Source: Ophiosphaerella korrae (Eukaryota; Ascomycota; Dothideomycetes; Pleosporales; Phaeosphaeriaceae). From it: a stretch of 64,000 nucleotides of DNA. The translations under genes and the position numbers were made by a program. Shown piece by piece: positions 1 to 10,284 of the stretch; position 1 is the stretch's first letter, and each line of letters starts with the position of its first letter. The notes under the pieces are model-generated. The model did no database searches and was not told the DNA's origin. It was given only the letters and a program-made list of their open reading frames with translations. Where the stretch lies: positions 124,001-188,000 of the forward strand of contig JALNQF010000028.1 in the NCBI GenBank assembly GCA_028456385.1, read 5' to 3'.

Positions 1-268
1 GCACTCCCCCGATGCGATAGGATAACTACTTTTGTATATGCAATCTATAGTGTCACCTTGCGTATCACCATATATTCCAACAAAAAGAGAAGGGCCTAGA
101 ATAAGGCGTGATCTAGCTAGATAGATGGAATACAGTGTGCAGGCTTCGAGGTCTTTCAAACCAACATTAAGTTACGTGGCGCATTCACGTTACTATCTAG
201 CTCCCGTAGATATGCAAAAAAATAATAAACAAGGCAATGGAATTCCACTCTACCAAACATATACAAAA

Positions 269-1240
269 TTACTCTTTCTTAAACCGATTAAAATTATCCA
301 CCGGCGCAACCTCCTTCACCTTCTCCCAAATCTCGTCAATCTTGCCCGCCGCCTCGGCACTCAACTTGCCCTTCTTCAACCCCTTGATCGTCTGTTCAAT
401 CTGCTCCACCTTGCTCGCGCCGATAATCAGTCCGTTCTCCTCGCCAGACACAAACTCGGCCGTCAACGGCGAATGGTGCGCAACCCACCGATACGCCAGC
501 TCCGCCTTGGTGATGCCTTCCTTTTGCGCAATCTCGTTCCACGCGACGAGCGTCTCGCGCATGGTTGGGGAGTCGTAGAGCTTGCTGTAGAGGCCGCCGA
601 CGGCCTGCTCGTTGAAGCGGCCGGCGCCCGCGTCCAGGTCGGCGGCAGACTTTGTCAGGAAGCCGCCAGCAAGGGGCGAGTAGGCGTAGAAGGCGATGCC
701 GAGCTTCTTGAGTGTGGGGAAAAGGAGGGTTTCGAGGTGGCGCGCGACGGGATTGTAATTTCCTTGGTATACGGTAGGAAGTACATATCCGTTCTTGGTT
801 GCTATGTCGTGCACCTCCTGAACTTGGGCGGCACTGAAGTTGGACAGGCCGAAGCGGCGGAATATACCTTTTTTGTGGGCTTCATTGATGCCGGCGAGGG
901 TTTCTTCAAAGGGTACGGTTGTGTCTGGGGCGTGGATGTACAGAACGTCAAATTGCTTGATACCGACGCGATCAAGGCTGTCTTGAGCATCTTTGATGAC
1001 GCTTTCCTTGGTTACGGTGCCGGGGCTGAAGCCACCGGCAAGTTTGGTATCGATGGTGAATTGTGTGCGTTTGGAGAGAGCGCCGATGGCGACCTCGGAG
1101 CCAGAATAAAGACGTGCTGAGTCAAGGGTCGTGACGCCTTGGGCGAGAAGGAGGTCAAGCACTTGTTCACGAAGTTCATGTGTTTTGAATGATGAAGCTG
1201 AGTCGGAGAGGCCCGCGGCGCCGAATACAATTTTGGTCAT
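269..1240 (-). CDS. Aldo/keto reductase, AKR7-like
   Basis: Single-exon, 323-residue NADPH-dependent aldo/keto reductase, probably cytosolic and acting on aldehydes or small ketones. The family tetrad is visible: Asp40 and Tyr45 in the TTLDSARLYSGSE stretch, Lys66 in DTKLAGG and His103 in YIHAPD. The C-terminal part has the AYSPLAGGFL and GLIIGASKVEQIEQ segments that bind cofactor in this family. The layout with an early LDSARLYSGSE motif resembles aflatoxin-B1-aldehyde reductase (AKR7) proteins. I start at the ATG at 1240, giving MTKIVFGAAG; the frame is open 35 codons further up, but that extension is not family-like. The substrate cannot be inferred from sequence. The next gene, SGT1, is on the same strand and unrelated. 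Confidence 0.9.
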   Translation of the reverse strand: MTKIVFGAAGLSDSASSFKTHELREQVLDLLLAQGVTTLDSARLYSGSEVAIGALSKRTQFTIDTKLAGGFSPGTVTKESVIKDAQDSLDRVGIKQFDVLYIHAPDTTVPFEETLAGINEAHKKGIFRRFGLSNFSAAQVQEVHDIATKNGYVLPTVYQGNYNPVARHLETLLFPTLKKLGIAFYAYSPLAGGFLTKSAADLDAGAGRFNEQAVGGLYSKLYDSPTMRETLVAWNEIAQKEGITKAELAYRWVAHHSPLTAEFVSGEENGLIIGASKVEQIEQTIKGLKKGKLSAEAAGKIDEIWEKVKEVAPVDNFNRFKKE

Positions 1241-1905
1241 GGTGGAGGTAGTTGCTAAGGATATTACCGGGCGGGCTGGAGTATGACAGTGGAGATATTT
1301 CTTGTCAATGATAGTTTGGAATACAAGGTTGCAGATGGGAATCAATCAACACTGTGGAACTTCCTCACTTTTGTACTCCGGAAATCAAATTCACCCCGCC
1401 ATACCTGCTTAGTACGACCGTAGTATTAGTCCGAGGCTACACATATTATCATATAAAGGGACTAGCTATGCCCCACTATGTCGGCCCGCAGCAGATTTCA
1501 TTACAAAGACACCTTACGCTAACCTTCAGAGATGCTACCTGGAGCCGCGATAGTGCAATATTGGCCGGGTCAAAAGCAAGGTTGCGCAACTGCGAGCTCG
1601 AATGGATCGTGATTAAGAGGAGCCATTGTGTGCAAATACAGGACAAGTGCCAGGCGATAAGTTTTGCTAAGTCCGGCGTGGGTTAGGGTTTTGGTCCGGT
1701 CGATTGCGCCAGAATCAAGAAGAAGCATGCAATTGACTCAGCAGTTTGTTTTGAAGACAACAGCCTGCTGACACATGACACTATTTTTAGAGTATTGATC
1801 AGGTTGCCTTTTGCTTTGGTATACCCTTAAGGACCTCGCTATGCTGTAAACAAGATATGAACCCATAGGTCATGTAATAGAACACTCGCACTTCACCCTC
1901 CATCC
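1241..1905. other. Intergenic region, AKR promoter side
   Basis: About 665 bases between the AKR start and the SGT1 stop. It must hold the AKR promoter and the SGT1 3' end. A 110-codon plus-strand reading frame (1354-1686) has no recognisable domain and I regard it as chance. No repeat or RNA gene was seen. Confidence 0.5.
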
Positions 1906-3069
1906 TCAATACTTCTTAGCCTCCATGCCCTCCGGCGGTTCGGGCACCACAGTTTTGCTTCCAACATTGCTCCAATCCGTGCTTAGCACAGTGCCGCCAC
2001 TTTCTTGGTAGCTTTTCATCATGGCCCGTTGCTGTTCAGGTGTTGCATCTTTGTAAAGCTTCTTGAAGAAGTGCGACGTCTCATCGCCTTCCACTTCGTC
2101 CTTGTCGTCAAGATCTTGCGTCGCCAGCTTGTCCCAATTCTTGACACCAGATTTGGACGATGTTGGATATACAGGTGCTGACTCTTGTGCGCTCTTGCCT
2201 GTGAGAATATGAGACGGGATGGTGGTCTTGTTCTCGTCTGTTGTCTCAATTTCTCGGTCTCCTTCGAGATTATGCCACTTGACGCCTGGCGCAGCTTTTC
2301 TGAGCGTGATTTCCACCTTGTTGGGTGTTACCCGAAACTTAGATTGTGTGGGATCGATCGAGGCATAGAGAGGATCGGCGGAGAAGTGGAAGTCGGACGT
2401 TGAGCCAGCGATTGGGAAGGACACTGACAGGGTGTCCTTCTCAAACTCCACGACTGTGGTAGCTTTTGGCGCGCCTTTGGCGAGGATATTGACCGTCACG
2501 CTGTCCGCGCTTTGGTACCAGTCGTGCTTGATTTTGTTTGCCGGAGTAGGCACAACAGGCTTTGGGGTCTCTGTCGTTTTTGCTTCATCGACTGTGTTGC
2601 TCTCCGCAGGCTTCGATGCTGGAGCCACAGGCGCGCTGGGAAGCTCCACGTCGGGCACCTTCTTGATTGTGGTCTTCCGTTTCTCATCGTCCTCTGGTAG
2701 CTCCTTCAGCTTAGCCGCGACCTTCAGCTCCCAGATAGGCAGCGTTTTCTCCTTGGGATCCAGCTCCTTTACAATCGACAAAATGTACTCGGCATCTGCG
2801 TACCTTGCAAGGAAGAAGAGAGCTAGGGCGCGTCGGAACTGCGCATCTTTTATGAGCTCGCGCGTGCCACGCTTGTGGGCAAGGACAACAGCGACTTCGG
2901 CATCAGAGAGCGCTTCGGCGTAGTTTTGAGCGCGCTGGTAAGCTGTAGAGCGGTTGATATAGTACTTCACAGCGGTCGAGTTCACGGTGATGGCTTTGGT
3001 GTAGTGCTCAATAGCTTCAATGTACTGACTTGCAGCAAGAGCTGCTTCGCCTTTTTTGGCTTCATCCAT
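1906..3069 (-). CDS. SGT1: SGT1 co-chaperone (TPR-CS-SGS)
   Basis: A 387-residue SGT1 homologue, an HSP90 co-chaperone that links to SKP1/SCF ubiquitin ligases and kinetochore assembly in yeast. Three parts are visible in order. The N-terminal TPR block covers about residues 1-110 (KKGEAALAASQYIEAIEHY and following helices). A CS (p23-like) domain at about 185-275 starts KHDWYQSADSVTVNILAKG and ends VKWHNLEGD. The C-terminal SGS domain contains NWDKLA, DETSHFFKKLYKDATPEQQRAMMKSYQESGG and a VVPEPPEGMEAKKY end. An acidic/Pro-rich linker separates TPR and CS. The ATG at 3069 (MDEAKKGEA) fits the family start; an in-frame ATG at 3093 adds eight residues. Single exon. Function follows from family knowledge. 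Confidence 0.93.
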   Translation of the reverse strand: MDEAKKGEAALAASQYIEAIEHYTKAITVNSTAVKYYINRSTAYQRAQNYAEALSDAEVAVVLAHKRGTRELIKDAQFRRALALFFLARYADAEYILSIVKELDPKEKTLPIWELKVAAKLKELPEDDEKRKTTIKKVPDVELPSAPVAPASKPAESNTVDEAKTTETPKPVVPTPANKIKHDWYQSADSVTVNILAKGAPKATTVVEFEKDTLSVSFPIAGSTSDFHFSADPLYASIDPTQSKFRVTPNKVEITLRKAAPGVKWHNLEGDREIETTDENKTTIPSHILTGKSAQESAPVYPTSSKSGVKNWDKLATQDLDDKDEVEGDETSHFFKKLYKDATPEQQRAMMKSYQESGGTVLSTDWSNVGSKTVVPEPPEGMEAKKY

Positions 3070-3604
3070 GGCGGGGTAGTAGTCGTGATGCACTGGGCAA
3101 TAGAAACACTGGGGTCAGTGAAGGAACAAGGGAGGAAACAGTTAGCAAATATGAAATAAAGTGGCTTGGATCTTGTACAGGCCAGAGTAGCAAACTGTTG
3201 GTGTATCTTGCACAAAGAATCTCATGGAAACTTGTTATTGGTGACGAAGCGTCGCACCCAACAATCCGGGGCTGCACACGGCGCTAACCCGGAATGCTAG
3301 GGCTCGCCTCATCACAAGTCATCATACCTCCCGTCCATCAAGTGGCTGCGGAGAAATGTGCAAAGATATTGTGGCATGGAGGATATATTACTAGTCATAC
3401 GCAGGAAAGAAAGTAACGCCTTGCAATGACTGGTATAGAAAAGGGCCTGGACAGCGTATGCCAAAACATCGCAGGCAATGGTAACGTAACAAAACTCCAT
3501 CTCAAGAGACCCACAAAGGAAAGCAACATCTTGACTTTTAATTTTCTTACAAAAATACTCTTCTCGACTCAGCTATACATTCCTCCTAATTCGAGTGAGT
3601 TTTT
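3070..3604. other. Intergenic region upstream of SGT1
   Basis: About 535 bases between the SGT1 start and the GH72 stop. No coding signal was found in any frame; the short frames overlap each other and lack domains. It presumably holds the SGT1 promoter and the GH72 terminator. Confidence 0.5.
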
Positions 3605-5000
3605 CTAAATTACAAGCGCGGTGCCAAGGAGAATGCTCGCAGCGATCATTCCCATGAAGCGTACGGGGATCTCAACGCTGGCAGCAGCACCGGTGCCGCT
3701 GGATGAGCCTGCAGCCTGACCATCGGGAGTGCGGGTAGGATTGCCAGAGCCGGCGGTAGCAGTCGAATCGCTGGGGGTACCAGCAAAGTGAGAGCCAGAA
3801 CCCTTAAGACCTGGGCCGGAACCAGCACCGCTGGCCATGAACTTCTGGGCGTTCTTGGGCATGGCAGGGACACTGTTGGCCTTGACCTTCCAGTCATTCG
3901 ACTCAGCAGGGCACTTTGAAGCAGATCCGTTCTCCCTGAAGCCACCGTTACCAGTAGGGTTCTTGGTCTTCTCAAGAGCCGCCTTGAGACGATCGAAATC
4001 CTTGTTGGGGGTAATCTTGCCGTCGCTGCCAACCTCGACAATTCCGTAACCATTGGGCTCAACAGTGTACTCGTAGGCGAGACCACCTGAGTAGACACTA
4101 GTCATGTTGGTTGAGTAGAGAGAAGCGATCTCACCCCATTGACGAGTGTTGGTGATGCAACCGAACTCAGAGAGGAAGATGGGCTTGCTGTAGTCCTTGT
4201 AGGTCTCGACTTTCTTGTCCCATCCAGAGATGGTGAACGAAGATGGGTCACACCATGAGTAGTCATTGAAAGCGAAGAAGTCGGAGCGAGCGTCATCTGA
4301 ACCGCAGTTGAAGTAGAGGGCCTGGGCCTCAATGTTCTCAGCAACATCAGCGGCGGAGTAACCAACGGGAATTGTGCGTCCCTTGCGGTTAGCAATGTAC
4401 TGCTTCATGTCACGGGTGACAGCCTTGATGTAAGGAGCCGCGTTGGTGTTGTTCTTATCATTGATGACCTCGTTTCCAGAGAAGAAGAGAAGCAGGTTGT
4501 TATAGTCTGCGAAGGCATCAATGGTAGCGAAAACACTTTGGAGATATGCGTCGTTGTACGACCGGTGAAGGGTTGCGGCGTTTTCACGGTTGAGCGAGTA
4601 CTTGGGTGTGTTGGCATCAAGCGCTAGGTAGATACCAGCGTCGTCGAGCATCTTCATGCCCTCATCGTGGTTCTGCGAGTTATCGATTGTGTAAATACGG
4701 ATAGTATTGATTCCGAGCTTCTTGAAGTTGTCAACATCACGCTTCAAGTTCTCAATATCGAGCAGAGGATCCTGGGCATCGGCAGCACCGCCTGAGGATA
4801 TGTTAGTAAATGGTAACTTTTGCTGAACTAATATTCTAGCACGAACCTGGCTGGTACGCAACACCTCGAACGTAAAATCGTTTGTCGCCGGCAAAGAAGG
4901 CATTGCCCTTGACTGTGATTGCAGGGAGCTTTCCCTTTGCTTGGGCGAATACGGGGGCGATTGCAGCGCCGAGGGCGACGAGAACAGCGAAGGACTTCAT
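3605..5000 (-). CDS. GPI-anchored beta-1,3-glucanosyltransferase, GH72
   Basis: A 446-residue Gas/Gel-type enzyme that cuts and rejoins beta-1,3-glucan chains at the cell wall. Exons: 5000-4847 and 4791-3605, with a 55-nt intron (GTTCGT...TCAG) interrupting the YQPGG motif. Residues 1-20 are a signal peptide ending VFAQ. The GH72 domain follows, with acid/base Glu159 in FFSGNEV and nucleophile Glu260 in IFLSEFG; the spacing matches yeast Gas1. There is no Cys-rich CBM43 module, so this is a Gel1-like short form. The tail is Ser/Gly-rich and ends in a hydrophobic stretch (MIAASILLGTALVI) typical of a GPI-anchor signal. The first exon does not stand out as a separate frame and was recovered from the splice sites. 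Confidence 0.94.
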
Positions 5001-6269
5001 GACTGAGACCGTAGGAAAGAAGGAGTGATTAAAGAAGACTAAAAGCGCGCAAATGGGTGTCTAACGAGTGACAGGTAAGTAAAAATAGGTGGACAACAAT
5101 CAAACAGAAGGCATTGAAAGAGAAATAGGATCCGGGTAGCAAAGTATTTGAAGCACGAGTACTAATTTCTTGGTAACCCCCGAAAGCTACATGTGGAACT
5201 GCCAACCCTTATCGTTTGTCTGGCGTTGCTCCGCGCCAAGTTGATGAGCGTTGGCGGCAGCAGCAATCGCGGAGCGGATGTGAGGGCCAAGCAGCCAAGC
5301 ACCGATTCCTGAATTGCGAGAGGCGCCTCAGATGCGCGCCCAGGCTTGGTCAGGGGCACCATTCCATCAATCGGTAGGGTGGCTCTGATGAGGGCCTTAG
5401 TTGAGCGTGGATTGCGCGTTTCGGCTTCCCGCTGCCGACACAGCCTCGTTGAGTGGGTTCTTGTGCAAGACTAGAATGTTGTGAGCGACCAGGCGGCTGA
5501 CCATGGAGGTGTGCCAATCTGAAACCAGGCGCCGCTTGGTGCCTGAGTGCAATTGAAACCAACCATAAGACAGCAAGGATGTCAAGAGTAGCAATCGCCG
5601 TCAGGCCGTGATTGCACCACTGGCGACATTGTGATTGCCAGACGTTTGCTGCAACTGGGACCGGTGCGCAGAAACCGGTCTTGGTGTTGTGCTATTGCGC
5701 GTCGCCTTGGTGTTGGTCACACTATTCGCCGCTAAGCAGCGTGGCAAGCTGGCTGGCTGTCTTGGAACCTCGTGCCTGTCCTGCTGCTGGAGGATGTTAA
5801 TGTCGTCAGCTGTGGGCTCATGGATTGCAGGTGGGAGTTGAGGTTGACAGTTCTGAGATGAGACAAAGCCAGCCCTGGTTACCCCATTGGCTTCTGCAGC
5901 CAGCCGGTACCAGCGGCGGACCCCTAGCTCTAGGGCAGCCACATTCTGCTCGTGCACTAGACCGCCTACATAACTAGTACAAAGTTACCAACTGTGTGCA
6001 TAAGTAGTCTGCATATCAATGTCCTCAGTTTTTAAGATATGCATTCTAACGAAAACAATAGAATTATGAATCAAAAGTTACAGGCGATTGCGAAAGATGT
6101 ATCCATTGCAGCTTTGCGCCGTCATCTAACTAGACCTATCTCTACCTCTAAACCATTGATGATTTGGAACTCATCTTGATCGGTATACCATGGATGCCGT
6201 TGGATACATACTATTCAGAATGCATTGACTGTCAACTCAAACTAGCCAATGTGTTCAAACGAACAATTT
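5001..6269. other. Long intergenic region, no gene seen
   Basis: Roughly 1.27 kb. The first 150 bases or so should be the GH72 promoter and 5' UTR. The rest carries short frames on both strands (longest 118 codons on the minus strand, 5601-5957) without a domain, signal peptide or splice pattern. No transposon ends or tRNA were recognised. Confidence 0.4.
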
Positions 6270-8222
6270 TTAGAACACCGCAATCTTCGGTAAAGGCTTA
6301 TTCTTCACCTCATCATACGTCTGCCTCTTATTCCCAGCTTCAGAATGCAAAACTCGCGTCTTCGGAGCCTTGAGCTCGCCACCTATTGTCGCTCCAACTT
6401 CTGAATCACTTGGCATGCTGCCGGTGGCAGCAGGATGCGTGGTGCTCACGCGTCCAAACGGGAGTTCTTTCATCACCCTCACCCGAAGATCAATGTTGCG
6501 TTCGAGTTCATGTCGAGGGGACTTTTCATCATTGTCAGGACTGCTATCAGGGCTGAAGCGACTCAAAAGTTCGGCAGAGGATGAGCGGACAAGTTTACCA
6601 AGCCGGATAGGCACTGATAAGCTCTCCGGGGAGCGTTGTTCTACTATCTCCTGTGTTTGGCTTGCAAGTTCTGGCTTCCATCCAATGGCCATGCGACCCA
6701 CCTGCAGTGGTTCCTGGGCCCCACATGTAGCATCCGGCGCACTGGACGTCCGCTTATGATGTTTATCACTTCCTTTGTGGCGGGTTGTACCAGGTATTGG
6801 CGTTCCATTGAGGATAGCAAATGCAATCTCGTCGGCTGATGCTCTTCGGTCTCCAGTTTCATCACTTGATGAGGGGGTTCCTCGTCCCTCGCCACCATCG
6901 GAACCACTTCGTGAGCTCCAAGTTACACTGCCAGCTGGTGTTGCTGTGCTGAGGCGGCGCGGCCTTGTAAGAGACGCTGATGAACGTGAGTAGCGGCTAC
7001 GATAAGACATACTCGAATTGGCTAGGTTAGAATGGCTCCGTGATGCAGGTCCCATTGGAGAGGGACTGGTGGGATGAACTGCCCGCCAAGTTGATGCAGC
7101 GTACTGTGGTGCAATCGACAAAGGAACGAATCCGGATGTGGAGACGAGACCAGAGAGGCGTGGTGGTCGTGTTAATGGTTGATGTGAAATAGATGGTTGG
7201 AATATTGGCGGTAGCGTCTCTAGCGACGAAGACCGTGGTGGAGTAAGGTATGCTGCTGGAATGGGTGGTGGCGTGAAACGTGAGGTGAAGATGCCGAATC
7301 CTCCAGAACGTTGCGGTGATGGAGCATGAATGATAGGCGGGGATGAAGAATCAGTGAGTTCTATAGTCGAGACTGAACCGTTTCTTAACATTATTTGCGT
7401 TGAGATAGATCTTCGTTCCTCGTGAGGCCGCTTATCAAGTGGTTGAGGACTAGACCGAGGGGGAGATGATTCTCGTGAATCTGAAGGTGTAGCATGTGGA
7501 TCATCTGGTAGCCGATAGCCATGTTTGTACAGATGTGCTTCGAATGGCCGTCTGACAACAGCCAGGATTCCGAACAAAATACACGACGCAGCACTGAGCA
7601 TAAAGTCAGAATTACCTAGTACAAAGAGCGCGAGGTTCGTACAGTGAGACCATAGCAAAGGTCATGCCCACACGCATGACACGACAGATAGGCCCAACCT
7701 CCCAAGCTTGAAGTCCTGCTCCCTCGGCCAGACACGCTGGGCGGCGAGCTACAACGATCATGTTCCAACCACAAGTCAAGAGCCATACGACACAGAGTGA
7801 GACGGCCAGGCGAATGGCAATATACGAGGTTTTCTTGATCGCTGATGGATGCTTGTGCTGATGCTTCCATATTCTTTGTTTGAGGGATATTATCGTATGA
7901 AAATAAGTGTACAGAAGTGTTGCAAGTGCCTATGTGTGTGAGCTCTTGTTGTGCTAAGTATAACTGGCACCTCGAAGCTTACAGAAAGTAGTGTTAGAAT
8001 CTCTGATGGTCTACTAGTGTTGTCGTCCGGACTCGTCGCGATCTGATAGATGGTAACGGAGATACAAATAACGGAGCCCCAATGTAGGACATTGAGTAGA
8101 AGCGTGATGGTAATAAGAGTAAGTTTCCGACGTGGAATCTTGATGCTAATATTAATGGCATCACGCTTTCCCTCGTTTCTAATACCAAACAATTCAGCTC
8201 CATTCCTCGTCGATCCGGCCAT
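6270..8222 (-). CDS. Four-helix membrane protein with long Ser/Pro tail
   Basis: A predicted 616-residue integral membrane protein of unknown function, in three exons: 8222-7983, 7929-7643 and 7593-6270. The 53-nt intron (GTAAGC...ATAG) and 49-nt intron (GTACGA...CTCAG, branch CTGAC) both keep frame. Four hydrophobic helices can be read in the first 200 residues: TLITITLLLNVLHWGSVI, ILTLLSALATLLYTYF, AIRLAVSLCVVWLLTCG and MTFAMVSLAASCILFGILAVV. The remaining ~400 residues are rich in Ser, Pro, Thr and charged residues and look disordered, with many RSSSxS-type potential phosphosites. The second splice runs through a transmembrane helix and was at first mistaken for a frameshift. Topology is vaguely MARVEL-like but I cannot assign a family. 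Confidence 0.8.
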
Positions 8223-9165
8223 TCAGTCACCTCTAATGGTCACTCTATTGATTTTGTGATTGGGATGGGACAACGGCGATGGCGAAGGAATATAGTCGGA
8301 TGTAACGAGGAGAGATAACGGTCGTTTGTGCATCGCAAGAGCAACTGATTAATGGTAGTGACGCTGCAAAGTACAGCTACAAGTAAAGGAAAGAGAGAGC
8401 ACAAAATTATACGTAGCGTATGATGGTGAGTAGCCGTCAAGGTATTGACGGTAAGATTTGAGCCTGAACAGATCAGACCTTCTGTGTCTCAGGGTTACAG
8501 TGGTAGCGACCGTTCAGCACTTGAACGGGCCGAGATGGTATTGGATGCATTCCAAAGTCTAATCAGTACAGCTTCTACCAGATTGGGAAATTCAAGAATC
8601 TTGTACAACAAAAGGTAGTGGGGAATGCGGTTGGTTCGGTCACTCTCGGCTAGCAACGTGTTGATGAACGTCGACAACCGCACAAGACAGCTGCACACTC
8701 GCCACAATACTAATAAAGTAAATAAGAGCACGACCAGATCTACGCGGTTTGTCACAGCGCAACCAATTTACTCCCAATATCCATCGAGTAATTACTCATG
8801 GACAATTTACAATAGTCGCGATGAATGTACGGGTGGTAATGTCGTGAGGCAAGGGTGTACCACTGGTTGCATGAATGCAGAGCCGCTCACTTCCCGGAAG
8901 TCCAATCGATCCGGGTGCAGACCACACGCGTCATGCGTATTGCCGTTGGAGTGCAGTTATTGCACGGAAGAATTATTCGACCACGGTTGAACCGCTATGG
9001 CCGGGTGCCAGCCGTCACCTCGCGCATGCCGAACCAGAGTACACCAGCGCATAGCGATAGTCCTAGGCTGCCTCATTGGAATTATAATGTTGCGAGAACG
9101 GGCTCAAGTAACTAAACAGCTCGGAACACATAGCTATTGATGTGGCTGCTTTAGCGATTTGTCGT
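8223..9165. other. Intergenic region, no gene seen
   Basis: About 940 bases between the start of the membrane-protein gene and the last exon of the SNARE gene. It should contain the promoter of the former. A 121-codon plus-strand frame (8625-8990) has no domain and is judged noncoding. Confidence 0.4.
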
Positions 9166-10003
9166 TCAAAGAATAAGGAGTAAGACGAGGAGCAAAATCA
9201 AGACGAAGATGAGCACCGCTATGCAGCAACTGGACCACGAATCTGATGAGCTTAGCGTTAGTGAAGAGCCTCTAATATGGTAGTGGTTACTTTACCTTCA
9301 TTTTTCTTGATCACCCAGCCAACCTTCTTGAGGCCAGTCTGCAGCTTGCCGCCAACCCTATCTGCCACTGTGTCGACTTCGTTCAGCATCTCACCTTGTT
9401 CTTCTAGCTCACGCCCCATGTCGTCAGCTTGCTGTCGAAGGTTTCCAACGGTCCGAAAGACACCATCGAGCGCCTCGTCCTGTTGATTCATCATTTCGAG
9501 CTGTTGTTCCTGTTCAAAGGCGGCGTAATTGTCTTCATCCTCAAATGAGTCTGGGTCTGGAAGAAGGTCGCCATTTGCAGCGCCTTTGCCCTTGTTCTTT
9601 GCTTCTTGGATGGTGTGTTGCAGCTCATCGCGCATGTTCTCAATCTCATCACCGACTTCCTTTACCAATCTCCTCCGGCGCTCAACCTCATCGATCTCTA
9701 GCCCGAAACGATAGGGGTCATGTTCGACGGCTTTCACGCTCTCCACCAGATCTTCGAGGTCTTGGCTCAAATCTTGGAGTGTTTGTTCCAGCTCGGCTCG
9801 GGCTTCTCGTAGCTCGGGGCTGTTTGCGGAAGAAGCAGATGAGCGGATTCGTAAATATGATTTAAATAACGGCCGTGCAGTGTTCAGGGCAGAGAGGACG
9901 TCGCTGTTGTGCTATTAGTGAAGGTTACCGAGCTGAGGAACAGACTCATGACGCACGCCTGTACCTGCAGAAAAGGGTCTTCATCATTCTGTGAAGACAT
10001 CAT
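9166..10003 (-). CDS. Syntaxin-6/Tlg1-type Qc SNARE
   Basis: A 243-residue tail-anchored SNARE for endosome/late-Golgi membrane fusion. Exons: 10003-9957, 9903-9296 and 9242-9166; introns are 53 nt each. The short first exon encodes MMSSQNDEDPFLQVQ and joins to ADVLSALNTARPLF, the start of a syntaxin-6 N-terminal three-helix domain with the ELEQTLQDLSQDLEDL and DPYRFGLEIDEVERRR signatures. The SNARE motif runs from about residue 150 to 215, with the zero-layer Gln in EEQGEML. The last exon gives SWSSCCIAVLIFVLILLLVLLLIL, the C-terminal membrane anchor. The first and last exons are too short to stand out as frames and were recovered from splice sites. Divergent from the METTL25-like gene, about 270 bases between starts. 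Confidence 0.9.
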
Positions 10004-10197
10004 TGTGCATTACGCGACGCCCGGGATTTCGGGGTAGGGGAAGAGGAGTGAAGCAGGCTGGCTTGTTGATGCCTTCGTCACAAGCTCGTGTGAGATGCGC
10101 AGCCGGCAATAGTTGCCTGAGAAGTGTCCGCCGCTCGGACCCACACACCCCCAGAAATTCTAGCTGACTAGAAAATATCCACCACTCCTCACCAAAC

Positions 10198-10284
10198 ATG
10201 ATGGAACAAACAGTCCAATTCTGGATCACCGTCAAGCCATTCCTGGAACAGATAGGTGTTTGTAGTCATCAAAATGGGGCCTGA
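10198..10284 (+). promoter_or_regulatory. Possible overlapping upstream ORF
   Basis: A 28-codon frame beginning ATGATGGAACAA at 10198 ends in TGA at 10284, overlapping the ATG (10274) of the methyltransferase gene in a different frame. If the transcript starts upstream of 10198, initiation here would lower translation of the main frame. Both ATGs have A at -3. The transcription start is unknown, so this is inference. Confidence 0.3.

Noticed and set aside
125..1120. 331-codon plus-strand frame opposite the aldo/keto reductase
   Set aside because: It is the antisense shadow of a well-supported gene and has no domain of its own.
5601..5957. 118-codon minus-strand frame as a possible small gene
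   Set aside because: No recognisable domain, no supporting splice or promoter features; overlapping frames of similar length occur on the other strand.
7594..7660. Apparent frameshift between membrane helices of the four-helix protein
   Set aside because: A 49-nt intron (GTACGA...CTGAC...CTCAG) restores the frame and a continuous hydrophobic helix, so the gene is intact. A 22-nt intron at the same acceptor was also considered but is too short.
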